This document shows, one piece after another, positions 27,749 to 36,027 of a stretch of DNA of 64,000 nucleotides (within the stretch, counting starts at the first letter, position 1; every line of letters begins with the position of its first letter). Both the position numbers and the translations under genes were made by a program. This stretch comes from Chlamydia caviae GPIC (GTDB lineage: Bacteria; Chlamydiota; Chlamydiia; Chlamydiales; Chlamydiaceae): the NCBI RefSeq assembly GCF_000007605.1, contig NC_003361.3:310001-374000 (forward strand). The letters are read 5' to 3'. Under the pieces are notes generated by a model, which had not been told where the DNA came from, ran no database searches, and saw only the letters and a program-made list of their open reading frames with translations.

Positions 27749-27787
27749 GGCTCTTTTGAAGTTGAAAAACATCAAAAGAGCCTTTTT
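27749..27787. terminator. Bidirectional terminator after gatB
   Basis: GGCTCTTTTGA (27749-27759) pairs with TCAAAAGAGCC (27772-27782), followed by T5 on the plus strand; the minus strand also has a T-run. It lies between the convergent gatB and the Inc gene at 27820. Confidence 0.88.
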
Positions 27788-27819
27788 ATTTCTATCTAGA
27801 TTTCTTTTAGAGGAAAAGC

Positions 27820-28965
27820 CTAGCTTTTCTTTCTTTTCCTTCTTCTGTTTGGCTTACGTTGTAAGTCTGGAGATTCTAAATTTGAAGATTCATCATCAGC
27901 TTGATTTCGATCTCTTTCTCGTCTTTCTTCATCCTCCTCTCTATTTTTAGATCGCGAGGATCCTATAGCTCCTACGCGAGATACTCTGCGTGGTGTTGAT
28001 GTAACAGGACCTGTTCTTATAGTGTCTCCGAGAATAGGTGAACCTAAGGGGATATTTTGCGCAGAAGACGATGATTCTTCTGGAGATTTAGGCGGTAGAT
28101 AGCCGTGCGTAAAGGGATTATAAGCCTCATGTAAAGAAGAGAAGTCGTATTGTACAAAGGGGTTAGATCCCTCTTGCGAATGATCAAGATCAGCTTGTTC
28201 AACGTCTACTTGGTTTTGCGCTCTATGCTGAAGGACTCCCTGAGAGCTTCTAGAAATACGTTGATGACGTGTATGCGTACGTGCTTCTCGATCTTCATGC
28301 TCACGTCTCGCCTCCGAAGCAAGATCTCTCTTTCTCTCTTGAGAAACACGCTTTGCGTCTTTTTCATGAAGAGTATCCGGAGGTATTGATTCCTCAGAAG
28401 CTTTAATCACTTTTTGCTGAGCTTTTATCAAAGCTTCAGTTTTAAAATGCTGGAACGTGACCTTACTCAAAGAGATTAAAGCCACACCTATGGTCATAAA
28501 GCCCATAAGGAATTGCGGATTCGCAAAAATAAGAGTGCTTCCCCCAGCGGTAAAATATGCTGATGCAATTAATGCTGAGGCTATTCCTAAAATAATAAGT
28601 GGTAAAAGAACAGCAGTGACGGTGTCGGCGATTTTTTGAGCTTTTGGTGTATCTGCAATATCAGAAATAAGAAGAGTCACTCCCAACGCACCAACAATGA
28701 ATCCAGGGATTAATCCAAATAGCAGCAATCCAGATCCCTGAGAGGCAACAAGAATACCAACAATAGAAATCACAGCGATGGCAATAATCGCGATATCAAA
28801 GATATAGCGCATCTTAGGATTGCGATCGGGAAGGGAGAGAAGTCTCCCGAAAAATCCTGTGGAAGAAGTGCGCATACGATGCCCGATACCCATCTGAGGC
28901 GCAGGTAGCTGATTACGAGGAACTGGTCGATGTGATTGATCTAAAGGATCTATAGGATTACTCAT
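27820..28965 (-). CDS. incV: Inclusion membrane protein, IncV (CT005)-like
   Basis: 381 residues with GGTGGAG upstream of the ATG. It has an N-terminal cytosolic stretch, then a bilobed hydrophobic region (about residues 53-100 and 112-170), the hallmark of Inc proteins that the type III system places in the inclusion membrane. The rest is a charged C-terminal tail rich in Arg/Glu/Ser, ending in NRRRKRKKS. It occupies the CT005 place after gatB; in C. trachomatis CT005 (IncV) tethers ER through VAP-binding FFAT motifs. I see an acidic segment with aromatic residues (FVQYDFSSLHEAYNPF) but no clear FFAT. The Inc call is firm; the IncV identity rests on synteny. Confidence 0.8.
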   Translation of the reverse strand: MSNPIDPLDQSHRPVPRNQLPAPQMGIGHRMRTSSTGFFGRLLSLPDRNPKMRYIFDIAIIAIAVISIVGILVASQGSGLLLFGLIPGFIVGALGVTLLISDIADTPKAQKIADTVTAVLLPLIILGIASALIASAYFTAGGSTLIFANPQFLMGFMTIGVALISLSKVTFQHFKTEALIKAQQKVIKASEESIPPDTLHEKDAKRVSQERKRDLASEARREHEDREARTHTRHQRISRSSQGVLQHRAQNQVDVEQADLDHSQEGSNPFVQYDFSSLHEAYNPFTHGYLPPKSPEESSSSAQNIPLGSPILGDTIRTGPVTSTPRRVSRVGAIGSSRSKNREEDEERRERDRNQADDESSNLESPDLQRKPNRRRKRKKS

Positions 28966-29175
28966 TACGTAGCTCCACCTTTCTATATTATTTTAAATAT
29001 GAAAATAAACCGTTTAAAAACTGTTGTTTCATAACCGCTTGATTATATTATAAAAGTTGTTGTTTAGTTGTGATAGTTTTGTATTTTAATTGTGTTAATT
29101 TTTGGTAAAGACGCAGCTATTTACAGACACTCTGGACCCGGATTTCCTAAGAAAAAGTAGAGTTGGAAGGAGTGA

Positions 29176-29228
29176 AAATTAGGAACTTCCGTTTTCTAGA
29201 GTTGTGTCCATGTCGTGGTTCCTAATTT
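29176..29228 (-). repeat. 11-bp inverted repeat downstream of the CT006-like gene
   Basis: AAATTAGGAAC (29176-29186) and GTTCCTAATTT (29218-29228) are perfect complements around a 31-nt loop. It begins 18 bases past the stop at 29246 and is a possible terminator. The rest of the 28966-29245 gap shows nothing I can name. Confidence 0.5.
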
Positions 29229-29245
29229 CAGAAGAACCTTTCCGC

Positions 29246-29764
29246 CTAAGGGAGGCGAGCACTAGGGCTGGGAGAAGGGGAAGATCGAGTTTCGTCAGAA
29301 ACTTCTTTGATCTCTTGAGTTTGTAAAGATCTTAAAGAAAATAATTCCCTATGGATGTGCAATAGTGTTGCACTAGCTCCCAAGGCTCCGCAGACACCAA
29401 TCATAAAGAAGACAGCTTCCGGAGCAATCATAACTAAGCCGAAAATCGCAGCAATAATAAGAGCAGAAACTAATAAGCTGATGAACCAAGCGCCTAAATA
29501 CGCAAGGAAATGGGAGCAGCTTCTTGAAGAAATACCTTTTAATGCGCAGGCAATGGGGAGCAACCCTATAGATGAAAATGTCGCTAAGGGGAAGGTAATA
29601 ATTTTGAGGGTGCCGAGAATAACAGCAGCAAGTACCTCAATAGCCATCGCTGTTTTGGGATAGAGTTTCGCTTTACCTTGGCAGCGCCGCGCTATAACCC
29701 TCTCAGGAAAAGTGCTATCTAAATAAATCTCGGAGCTTTTTCTATAAACTTCACAACAATGCAT
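29246..29764 (-). CDS. Putative inclusion membrane protein (CT006-like)
   Basis: 172 residues. Hydrophobic segments lie at about 40-75 and 85-135, arranged as two closely spaced hairpins, as in Inc proteins. The N-terminal 40 residues are charged (RKSSEIYLDSTFPERVIARRCQGK), and the C-terminus is a short Ser/Pro tail (SPSPSPSARLP). It lies between the IncV-like gene and the CT007-like gene, all on the minus strand, in the position of CT006, which others predict to be an Inc. No enzymatic motif is seen. The function is unknown. Confidence 0.75.
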   Translation of the reverse strand: MHCCEVYRKSSEIYLDSTFPERVIARRCQGKAKLYPKTAMAIEVLAAVILGTLKIITFPLATFSSIGLLPIACALKGISSRSCSHFLAYLGAWFISLLVSALIIAAIFGLVMIAPEAVFFMIGVCGALGASATLLHIHRELFSLRSLQTQEIKEVSDETRSSPSPSPSARLP

Positions 29765-29891
29765 TTCGTCTTTAAAAAATGAACTTATACACTAGAACGT
29801 GAAAAGTTTAAGGAGTTGTAAAATTTAGCGCAATCGAAATTAGAATTAGAGTGAATTGTTTACGCAATAAAGATACAAAACCTTTTTTGAT

Positions 29892-30842
29892 TTAGAAGGA
29901 AAGCGCAGCAGATCCACCAAAGAATGTCGAAGATTTGAAAGGATAATTTGTCAGGTTATTGTTATGGCTATCTGCTAGTGAGATATCGCTGCCTATAGAC
30001 CATCCGTAAAATAGCTTGATAAAACTGCCTGGCCAGGGGATGAGTTTAACACTGCCTTCAATTTCTCGGCCTTGATATTCAAAAATCCCTTTGGAGGAGG
30101 AAAGGTTATTGGCGTGGAGTTTCTTTCTGAATCGGGTTAGGCGGTAGGCAGCTCCAAAATCACACACAGAAGTGCAACTATACTCTACAGAGAAGTTTAT
30201 AGGATAAATACAGTTGATGGTGAGCTTGTCATTAGGCTTATAGGTAGCACCTAATAAAGGCCAGGCTTTTTCTTGATGCAATCCCGTTTCATTAATCATT
30301 CCAAAAATTACGGATAACTGCGGGGTCGCTTGGTATTTTCCAGAAAGTATAGCTTGATATAGCCCATAACCTGCTTCTACGTTTTCTGGATCAAGGAGAG
30401 CAGAGAACACCACAGACCATTGCCAATTTTTTAACGACAAGGTGTAAAAACCCGTGGATAACAGTACATAGCTATAGTAGGACTTATCATCGAATGTATA
30501 GTATCCTAGGGAATTTTGGTCTCCAACAACGGGCTGTGTATTATTCCAAAGGATATTTGCTCCCACATAACCTGTGGAGAAGAGCATTCCTGATTGTGGG
30601 GTTATAGGAAGCGTACAAAGGCAAGTCGTATCGAATTGACGGTAACCAATAGATTGGTTCGGTAATTTCTTAAAGTCGGCGTTTTCTACTTGCAAATACT
30701 GCGTTTGTAGAGAAAAGGGGAGTTGTTTAGGGCGAGTGTCCAACGTTTCTTTATCGATGTCACAAGCATCATAAACAATATAGATGGGAGTGGAGAGCAG
30801 ATGACCAGCAAGAGTCATCACGTGAAATAACAACTTCAACAT
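29892..30842 (-). CDS. Putative outer-membrane beta-barrel protein (CT007-like)
   Basis: 316 residues with a hydrophobic signal (MLKLLFHVMTLAGHLLSTPIY). The body alternates polar and hydrophobic residues and is rich in Tyr, Trp and Asn, for example the YSYVLLSTGFYTLSLKNWQW region. It ends GGSAALSF with a terminal Phe, consistent with a small outer-membrane barrel. Four Cys lie in the first half and two in YSCTSVCDF, compatible with disulfide linkage as in the chlamydial outer membrane. The position between the CT006-like gene and rnhC matches CT007. The function is unknown; the barrel prediction is inference. Confidence 0.7.
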   Translation of the reverse strand: MLKLLFHVMTLAGHLLSTPIYIVYDACDIDKETLDTRPKQLPFSLQTQYLQVENADFKKLPNQSIGYRQFDTTCLCTLPITPQSGMLFSTGYVGANILWNNTQPVVGDQNSLGYYTFDDKSYYSYVLLSTGFYTLSLKNWQWSVVFSALLDPENVEAGYGLYQAILSGKYQATPQLSVIFGMINETGLHQEKAWPLLGATYKPNDKLTINCIYPINFSVEYSCTSVCDFGAAYRLTRFRKKLHANNLSSSKGIFEYQGREIEGSVKLIPWPGSFIKLFYGWSIGSDISLADSHNNNLTNYPFKSSTFFGGSAALSF

Positions 30843-31012
30843 ATCTCTATTTACAACTCCAGCAGGATAAGATCCCCTCGGTGATATAGTCTTAAATGGG
30901 GAGGGGCATCACCCTGTTTTCTAGGAAAAGAGTTTTAGCGATTTTGACCTATCTTAATAAAAATTAGACTATACTTTCATGGGATAGATTACCACTTATT
31001 TTCATGAGAATT

Positions 31013-31062
31013 AGCAAGAACACCGGTTTTTATTTCAAAAACCCCTGGGAGGTGTTCTTGCT
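31013..31062 (-). terminator. Long-stem terminator of rnhC
   Basis: AGCAAGAACACC (31013-31024) pairs with GGTGTTCTTGCT (31051-31062), and an inner GGTTTTT/AAAAACC hairpin is nested inside. It begins 5 bases past the rnhC stop at 31067. Confidence 0.8.
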
Positions 31063-31066
31063 ATTT

Positions 31067-31969
31067 TTAAGCAGAAGCAGAGTCGCAAATTTCATTGAAT
31101 GTTTTAAAGTGTGTTTTGCAAATAAGAGATAAAACCTCTTTTCCCCGGCTATTTAAAATAGATTTCCCTACAGATTTTACCTGCGCAGAGGCTCCTTTAG
31201 GTAGCTTTAAGGAGAAGCGTTGTTCTAATTTTGTCATTGCTGTGATAAAGGCTTCTCTAGCTAATATAGATGCTGCAGCGACAACGATATCTTGTTCTGC
31301 ACGTACTTTTTGAATGACCGAAATATCGGTATTTTTCTTCCTTAAAGCGTTGAGTAAAACGCTTTCTGAGGAAGCGAATTGATCGGAAATAGCAAAAACC
31401 TCTCCAGAAGGACGTGGAGCGAGTTGATCAATGATTGTTGCGTGTGCCCACGCTAGAAGAATATTGAGATTATGAAATTTCCCATAAAGCTCATTATATT
31501 TTTCTGGATAAAGAATCATAACATCGCAGCTACAGGAAGCACGGATGGTTTTTGCTAAGGAGAGAATCTGCGCATCATTGAGTAGCTTTGAATCTTGAAT
31601 TTTTGTTTTGTAGAGATTTTTCAGAGTCTCTTCATCTTTAGCATAGACTCCAGCAATACATAAAGGACCGAAAAAATCTCCCTTTCCAGATTCATCCACA
31701 CCTAGGCGAGGACGAAGATCTTCTTCTACACGGTTATGGGTAAATGTGAGCAGAATCTCAGGCTCTAAGAAAAATTTGATAAACTCTTTAGATCCCTTCC
31801 CTTGAACAACAAGCTTTCCTGAGGAATAGAGAACGCACGTTACCGAGGGAGAGCGCGCTTGGAAAATCGTGTATTGCGGTTGTGTTAAAATAAAGCCTTT
31901 TTCCTCAAGGCGGTCTTTAAGCAGCCCATGTAAAGAAGGTGAGAGCGTGGTTACAAACGGTGTAGACAT
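31067..31969 (-). CDS. rnhC: Ribonuclease HIII
   Basis: 300 residues. It cleaves the RNA strand of RNA-DNA hybrids during replication and repair. An N-terminal domain of about 80 residues (TBP-like substrate binding) precedes the catalytic RNase HII/HIII domain. The catalytic domain opens RLGVDESGKGDFFGP (Asp92, Glu93), and the GKGD form is typical of HIII rather than HII. Further motifs SKLLNDAQILSLA and VVAAASILAREAF are present. It is divergent from the rodZ-like gene across a 262-bp gap. Confidence 0.93.
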   Translation of the reverse strand: MSTPFVTTLSPSLHGLLKDRLEEKGFILTQPQYTIFQARSPSVTCVLYSSGKLVVQGKGSKEFIKFFLEPEILLTFTHNRVEEDLRPRLGVDESGKGDFFGPLCIAGVYAKDEETLKNLYKTKIQDSKLLNDAQILSLAKTIRASCSCDVMILYPEKYNELYGKFHNLNILLAWAHATIIDQLAPRPSGEVFAISDQFASSESVLLNALRKKNTDISVIQKVRAEQDIVVAAASILAREAFITAMTKLEQRFSLKLPKGASAQVKSVGKSILNSRGKEVLSLICKTHFKTFNEICDSASA

Positions 31970-32231
31970 AAAAAAAATAACGAATTATCTTGGCGTACTA
32001 AGGATAGAAAATTTCTGTATTTCTATGCACATGTATCGTTATACCCTACATAGTATAAGGATATCTAGTGTATATGTGGATTTCGAAATACAAATTAAAC
32101 GTGAATTCCGTATATTCCCGTAGTTAGGCAAGACCTGAACATAAGGAGAAATTTTTCTCCCAGGTTGAGGTTGGGAAGTCTTTAGAAAATCCAGAATTTT
32201 TTATTTCAGTGACCTTGTAAAAGGGATCTCT

Positions 32232-32663
32232 ATGGCAGAACAAATTCATAAAGAGTTAATCCATTTAGGAGAGGTTTTTCGCACAAAACGCGAAGAACAG
32301 CTTCTATCATTAAAAGATGTAGAAGCCGCAACATCGATACGCTATTCCTGCCTAGAAGCTATAGAAAACGGCTGTTTGGGAAAGCTAATTTCTCCAATTT
32401 ACGCTCAGGGATTTATAAAAAAGTACGCCGCATATTTGGGAATGGACGGTGAGCGTATTCTGCAAGAATATCCTTATGTAATGAGAATCTTTAAAGAGTT
32501 TTCAGAACAGAATATGGAAATGCTACTCGATTTAGAGTCAATGGGAGGAAGAAACTCTCCAGAAAAAGCTATCCGTACTTGGTCCAATCTTTGGTGGGTA
32601 GCTCTTATCACCATTAGCGGTATGGCGATTTGGTGGCTGGGATCTTTGCTTTCTATTTTTTAA
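32232..32663 (+). CDS. rodZ: RodZ-like cytoskeletal HTH membrane protein (CT009-like)
   Basis: 143 residues. The N-terminal helix-turn-helix domain (about 10-85: GEVFRTKREEQLLSLKDVE, IYAQGFIKKYAAYLGM) is the RodZ/HTH_25 type. It is followed by a single transmembrane helix (about 121-142, WWVALITISGMAIWWLG) and almost nothing beyond. Most bacterial RodZ proteins have a large periplasmic domain, which is missing here, as known for chlamydial RodZ. It is expected to bind MreB at the division plane where peptidoglycan is made. The operon appears to be single-gene. Confidence 0.88.
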   Translation: MAEQIHKELIHLGEVFRTKREEQLLSLKDVEAATSIRYSCLEAIENGCLGKLISPIYAQGFIKKYAAYLGMDGERILQEYPYVMRIFKEFSEQNMEMLLDLESMGGRNSPEKAIRTWSNLWWVALITISGMAIWWLGSLLSIF

Positions 32664-32732
32664 TTGTAACCCGAGATGCATGTAGAGAAGGCAAAGCTTG
32701 ACCTTCTCTACTTCCTAAGTTTCTCGAAAAAA

Positions 32733-34079
32733 TTATCCTAGTATTATAGAGAAAATATTCTCTGTTTTCCCCGATAGGGATAGTAATCTTTCTTGCTGCT
32801 CAGGTGAGAACCAGGAGCGAGTATTCACTGGTGGTCTCGAGTCTGAAAGTGGGCAGGCCTCTGGAGCCGGACGTGACCCTGAAGCAGAATCATCTTCTGA
32901 CTCAAGATCTGAAGAAGGGCCATCTGTTACATGCATGCCGTCTATTTGAATATCAGGGTCTAGAGGGCGAGGACCTCTTTTCTTTGGTCCAAGAGGTTTT
33001 AGCCCATCGCGTCTTAAAAATTGCGATAATTCGGCTAACTGTGCCCAGGGTGTTGGAGGGTCAAATTCCTTGTCTGTAGGGACATAACCTGCAGCTAAAA
33101 GAGACAGAAGAATCAACTGTAGCAGATTGTCATGATTGAAGGTTAAACCATACGTTTTGTCTGGAGATTCGAAACATGCTGCTCCAGAAGAGAGACAATA
33201 TATGGCGTTTTTTAGTAGAGAACATACTGTTTCCGCTTCTCTTCCTAGAGGATAGACTCCACCATTTGCAATAGGGATAACCTCTAGATGTGCCAGTTGG
33301 GTCATGAGCTTGTCAAAATCTAAGAGCTTAGCTTGATGAATTTTTCCTCCAGCCCCTTTCTGCTTTGTTTCTTCAGTTCTAGCGGAGTGACTAATCCAAC
33401 ATGTAGGGGGATTATGTTTGTGTCCATGTTTAAAGTCCGTAAACCCACGTTGGGCCATTAGGGCATTGAAACTCTCTTTACTGGGAATCTTCTCAGGGTC
33501 ATCAGCTATGTTAAACAAAGCCGTTTGGATTCCTCCCATGAGCTTCTCTACAAAGAGTTTGCCAAAGCTAGAGCAGAGACTTTCAAAATCTGTTTTCTCA
33601 TTTTCATTCAAGGTTTTCCCTTCAGCCATGCGCAAGCCGCAATCATGACCTCCTTGCTGTAAAACTAGTCCTAAAACAACAGGGCCGTACTTTGTTCTCA
33701 TGGATTGTAAAAAAGCTGTAAGATCTCGACTTTCTCTTGAAGGACCTGGTTCATCTATCACGCAAGCACAAAGACATTGGAAACAATGCGAGAGCCAATT
33801 AGGACAGTGGGAGTCGCACCATGGACCGCAATGTTCCTGACAATACGTGGCCCCACGTTGTGTTCTTGGGCTGCTTAACATAGTTTCTACAAGATGACCA
33901 GCTTTTGCGACGGTATCAAGGAGATCTTCATCCCCTATCTTAAGTTCTAAGGTAGTTTGTCTCCCTGGTTGTGTCATTATGGGTCGCGAGGCCTCATGAT
34001 TGTCACGACCTTCGTGACCACCTCGACTATTTTCTTCTGTATAGCACTTGCAACTACAAGAGCCTATGGGTCCACACAT
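32733..34079 (-). CDS. Cys-rich hypothetical protein, MCxP family member 1
   Basis: 448 residues; GGAG lies upstream of the ATG. I do not recognise a named family. It is clearly paralogous to the next two genes. Shared features are an MCGP start, an LKIGDEDLLDTVAKAGHLV segment at 45-63 and a Cys cluster at 80-106 with spacing CxxxCxPxCxxxC...CLCAC. A block QSMRTKYGPVVLGL...LNENEKTDFESLC and an LLLSLLAAGYVP segment follow. The C-terminal 90 residues are low complexity, rich in Ser/Asp/Pro. There is no signal peptide and no clear membrane helix. A type III effector or an envelope Cys-protein are both possible; neither is shown. Confidence 0.85.
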   Translation of the reverse strand: MCGPIGSCSCKCYTEENSRGGHEGRDNHEASRPIMTQPGRQTTLELKIGDEDLLDTVAKAGHLVETMLSSPRTQRGATYCQEHCGPWCDSHCPNWLSHCFQCLCACVIDEPGPSRESRDLTAFLQSMRTKYGPVVLGLVLQQGGHDCGLRMAEGKTLNENEKTDFESLCSSFGKLFVEKLMGGIQTALFNIADDPEKIPSKESFNALMAQRGFTDFKHGHKHNPPTCWISHSARTEETKQKGAGGKIHQAKLLDFDKLMTQLAHLEVIPIANGGVYPLGREAETVCSLLKNAIYCLSSGAACFESPDKTYGLTFNHDNLLQLILLSLLAAGYVPTDKEFDPPTPWAQLAELSQFLRRDGLKPLGPKKRGPRPLDPDIQIDGMHVTDGPSSDLESEDDSASGSRPAPEACPLSDSRPPVNTRSWFSPEQQERLLSLSGKTENIFSIILG

Positions 34080-34367
34080 CTTTTTCTCCGTTATGGCAAT
34101 CTTTAAACTATTTCCTTTATCCGTTGAGAATAAAAGACTTACAAGACTTGAAGTTCTCGGCTTTTTTTTCTATATATTTTTTTTAAAGCATTGAGAAAGT
34201 GCTGGATAGAATGAGAGAGCGAAGGAGAATTTGTCAGGAGGAGTCGAAAATTTTTCCTCCTTTAAAAAAAGATTTTTTTCTCGTGTCAAGATTGTTAGAT
34301 CAATGTATAAGTTGGAGAGCTTGTGGGAAGAGGTGGAAGAGACCACCTCTAAATCGTGAGTTGATGG

Positions 34368-35705
34368 TTATCTTAAAAATAGACTCGAAGTCATTGCTGT
34401 AATGTTTTTAGCCATTTTGAGAAGGGCTTCTTGAGATTTGGGATTTGTAGGATCCCAAAGGTCAGCATTATTTGTGGTTTCAGGTAGAGTTCCATCAACC
34501 CGCGATTCCCCAGCATCACTACGCATAGCCGCTGGTAGGCGTCCGCCAATAAATGATTTCTGTCCATACTTGGGTAGAGGAAGGCCTCCCGAACGTACTT
34601 TGACTTCTGTCCCCATTAAGGAACGTGTATCAAGAGCGGGTTTAGGAGCGTTTTTCTCTTCTTTATAGAGTTCTTTGCTTGTGTTTTGTAATTGCTCTAA
34701 GCATATGGGGAGTTCTTGATCAGCACCTACTGGGGTAAATCCTAAAGATAGCAAAGAAAGAAGAAGTAAAGTACGGTATTTTGATTCTTCAAGAGTTAAT
34801 CCAAACCCTGGAGAATCAAAGGTATTTTTCGCTTCATCAACGTATTTGCTTAAAGTGAAAATCAAAACACCCACAGCATCTCGAGATTGAAAGCCTAAGT
34901 AACCCATTTCATTAGAGTTCAAATCTAATACTTCCAATTGGCTGAGTTGCTGCTGCAGTCTTTGAAGGTTCAAAGTATACCCTGACCTTTGTTCGTTAGA
35001 AGCGCCTTCGGCATTCTCATTGGGGTAAAGAATCAAACATGTGGGAAGAGAGGGAGGTGTTTTAGAGCTAATAAATTCTTCTCGGGACTTCTTCACATTT
35101 TCCATCTCTGTAGAACCTTTTGAAGGGAGATGCTGAGCCGCATTGGCAACTTTAAAGAGCTCATGTTGCGATCCTCCTTTTAAGCATCTTCCGAGCTGCT
35201 CTTTTGCTTCTATACATTTCTCAGAAAATAGGCTTTTCTGATCTTCGGATAGAGTTTGACCTTCAGCGAGTAACTTAGAGACATCCCAGGGACCATTTTT
35301 CATGGCGATACCCACGCAAATAGGCCCAAACAAATCTCTTTGACTTTGGATGAATTCAGACAACTCATCTTGTTTTTCTTGAGAGCCAGCTTCTCCTGGG
35401 GTGATCATACATGCACAAAGACAATCAAAGAAACATAGGCAGGGGCTCCAACAAGAGTCTGCACACCAAGGTCTGCAAGAATCTTGGCAAAATTGGCTTG
35501 TTCTTTGTACTCTTTCAGAATTCAAGGCATCTGAAACAAGATCTCCAGCAGCTCGAATTGTATCTAGTAATGAAGGATCTCCAATTTTCAGATGAAATTC
35601 TGAAGAGGATCCAGGTTGTTTTGAAATTCCGTTTAAAGCAAGGCTTTCTTCTGAGCAGGCATTTTGAGATGAACGCCAGCCCGCGCTAATTCCAGGGCAG
35701 CACAT
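34368..35705 (-). CDS. Cys-rich hypothetical protein, MCxP family member 2
   Basis: 445 residues, starting MCCPGISAGW. It is the closest paralogue of the 32733-34079 gene: LKIGDPSLLDTIRAAGDLV at 39-57, a Cys cluster at 73-99 (CxxxCxPxCxxxC...CLCAC), QSQRDLFGPICVGIAM and LLLLSLLSLGFTPVG. The C-terminal third is Ser/Pro/Arg-rich and ends TAMTSSLFLR. The 288-bp gap to member 1 holds nothing else I can name. The three genes share orientation but have 288-322 bp gaps, so each probably has its own promoter. The function is unknown. Confidence 0.85.
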   Translation of the reverse strand: MCCPGISAGWRSSQNACSEESLALNGISKQPGSSSEFHLKIGDPSLLDTIRAAGDLVSDALNSERVQRTSQFCQDSCRPWCADSCWSPCLCFFDCLCACMITPGEAGSQEKQDELSEFIQSQRDLFGPICVGIAMKNGPWDVSKLLAEGQTLSEDQKSLFSEKCIEAKEQLGRCLKGGSQHELFKVANAAQHLPSKGSTEMENVKKSREEFISSKTPPSLPTCLILYPNENAEGASNEQRSGYTLNLQRLQQQLSQLEVLDLNSNEMGYLGFQSRDAVGVLIFTLSKYVDEAKNTFDSPGFGLTLEESKYRTLLLLSLLSLGFTPVGADQELPICLEQLQNTSKELYKEEKNAPKPALDTRSLMGTEVKVRSGGLPLPKYGQKSFIGGRLPAAMRSDAGESRVDGTLPETTNNADLWDPTNPKSQEALLKMAKNITAMTSSLFLR

Positions 35706-36027
35706 AATTTACTCCATAAATAACAATGTTTTTTACTAAGAATCCTCTTACGGTTGACGATTCTTAATCCTTTGCTAAATGGCTTTACGCACTTTTAACG
35801 TTACTGGGGAATGAGTTCATAAGAGCTATTGCGCTTATGAAAATAGAAGGTACATTGCTAAGTTTGGAAAATTTTTTAGGAAACCAAAGCGTGGATCATC
35901 CTCATTTTGTGCTCAAAAGCATTCAGACGGACAGAGGCTATTCAAAAAATTATTATAAGTCTATAAAATATTTTTTAATTTAAGAGGCTTTCTCTTTACA
36001 TAGGAAAGTCTCTTAAACGGAAGAAAA
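35706..36027. other. Intergenic gap between members 2 and 3 of the Cys-rich family
   Basis: 322 bases without a gene. It contains the inverted repeat at 35980-36016. Near 35734-35767 there is a 7-bp inverted repeat (AAGAATC...GATTCTT), about 30-60 bases upstream of member 2. No open frame with a ribosome site is seen. Confidence 0.6.
35980..36016 (-). terminator. Hairpin terminator of Cys-rich family member 3
   Basis: TTAAGAGGCTTTC and GAAAGTCTCTTAA form a 13-bp stem with one G-T wobble and an 11-nt loop. It starts 12 bases past the stop at 36028 and is followed by A/T-rich sequence. Confidence 0.65.

Noticed and set aside
27747-27950. Plus-strand frame after gatB
   Set aside because: It starts inside the gatB terminator hairpin and runs antisense to the IncV-like gene.
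34199-34402. 67-codon plus-strand frame in the gap between Cys-rich genes 1 and 2
   Set aside because: It opens with a GTG lacking a good ribosome site and ends inside the opposite gene; composition gives no support.
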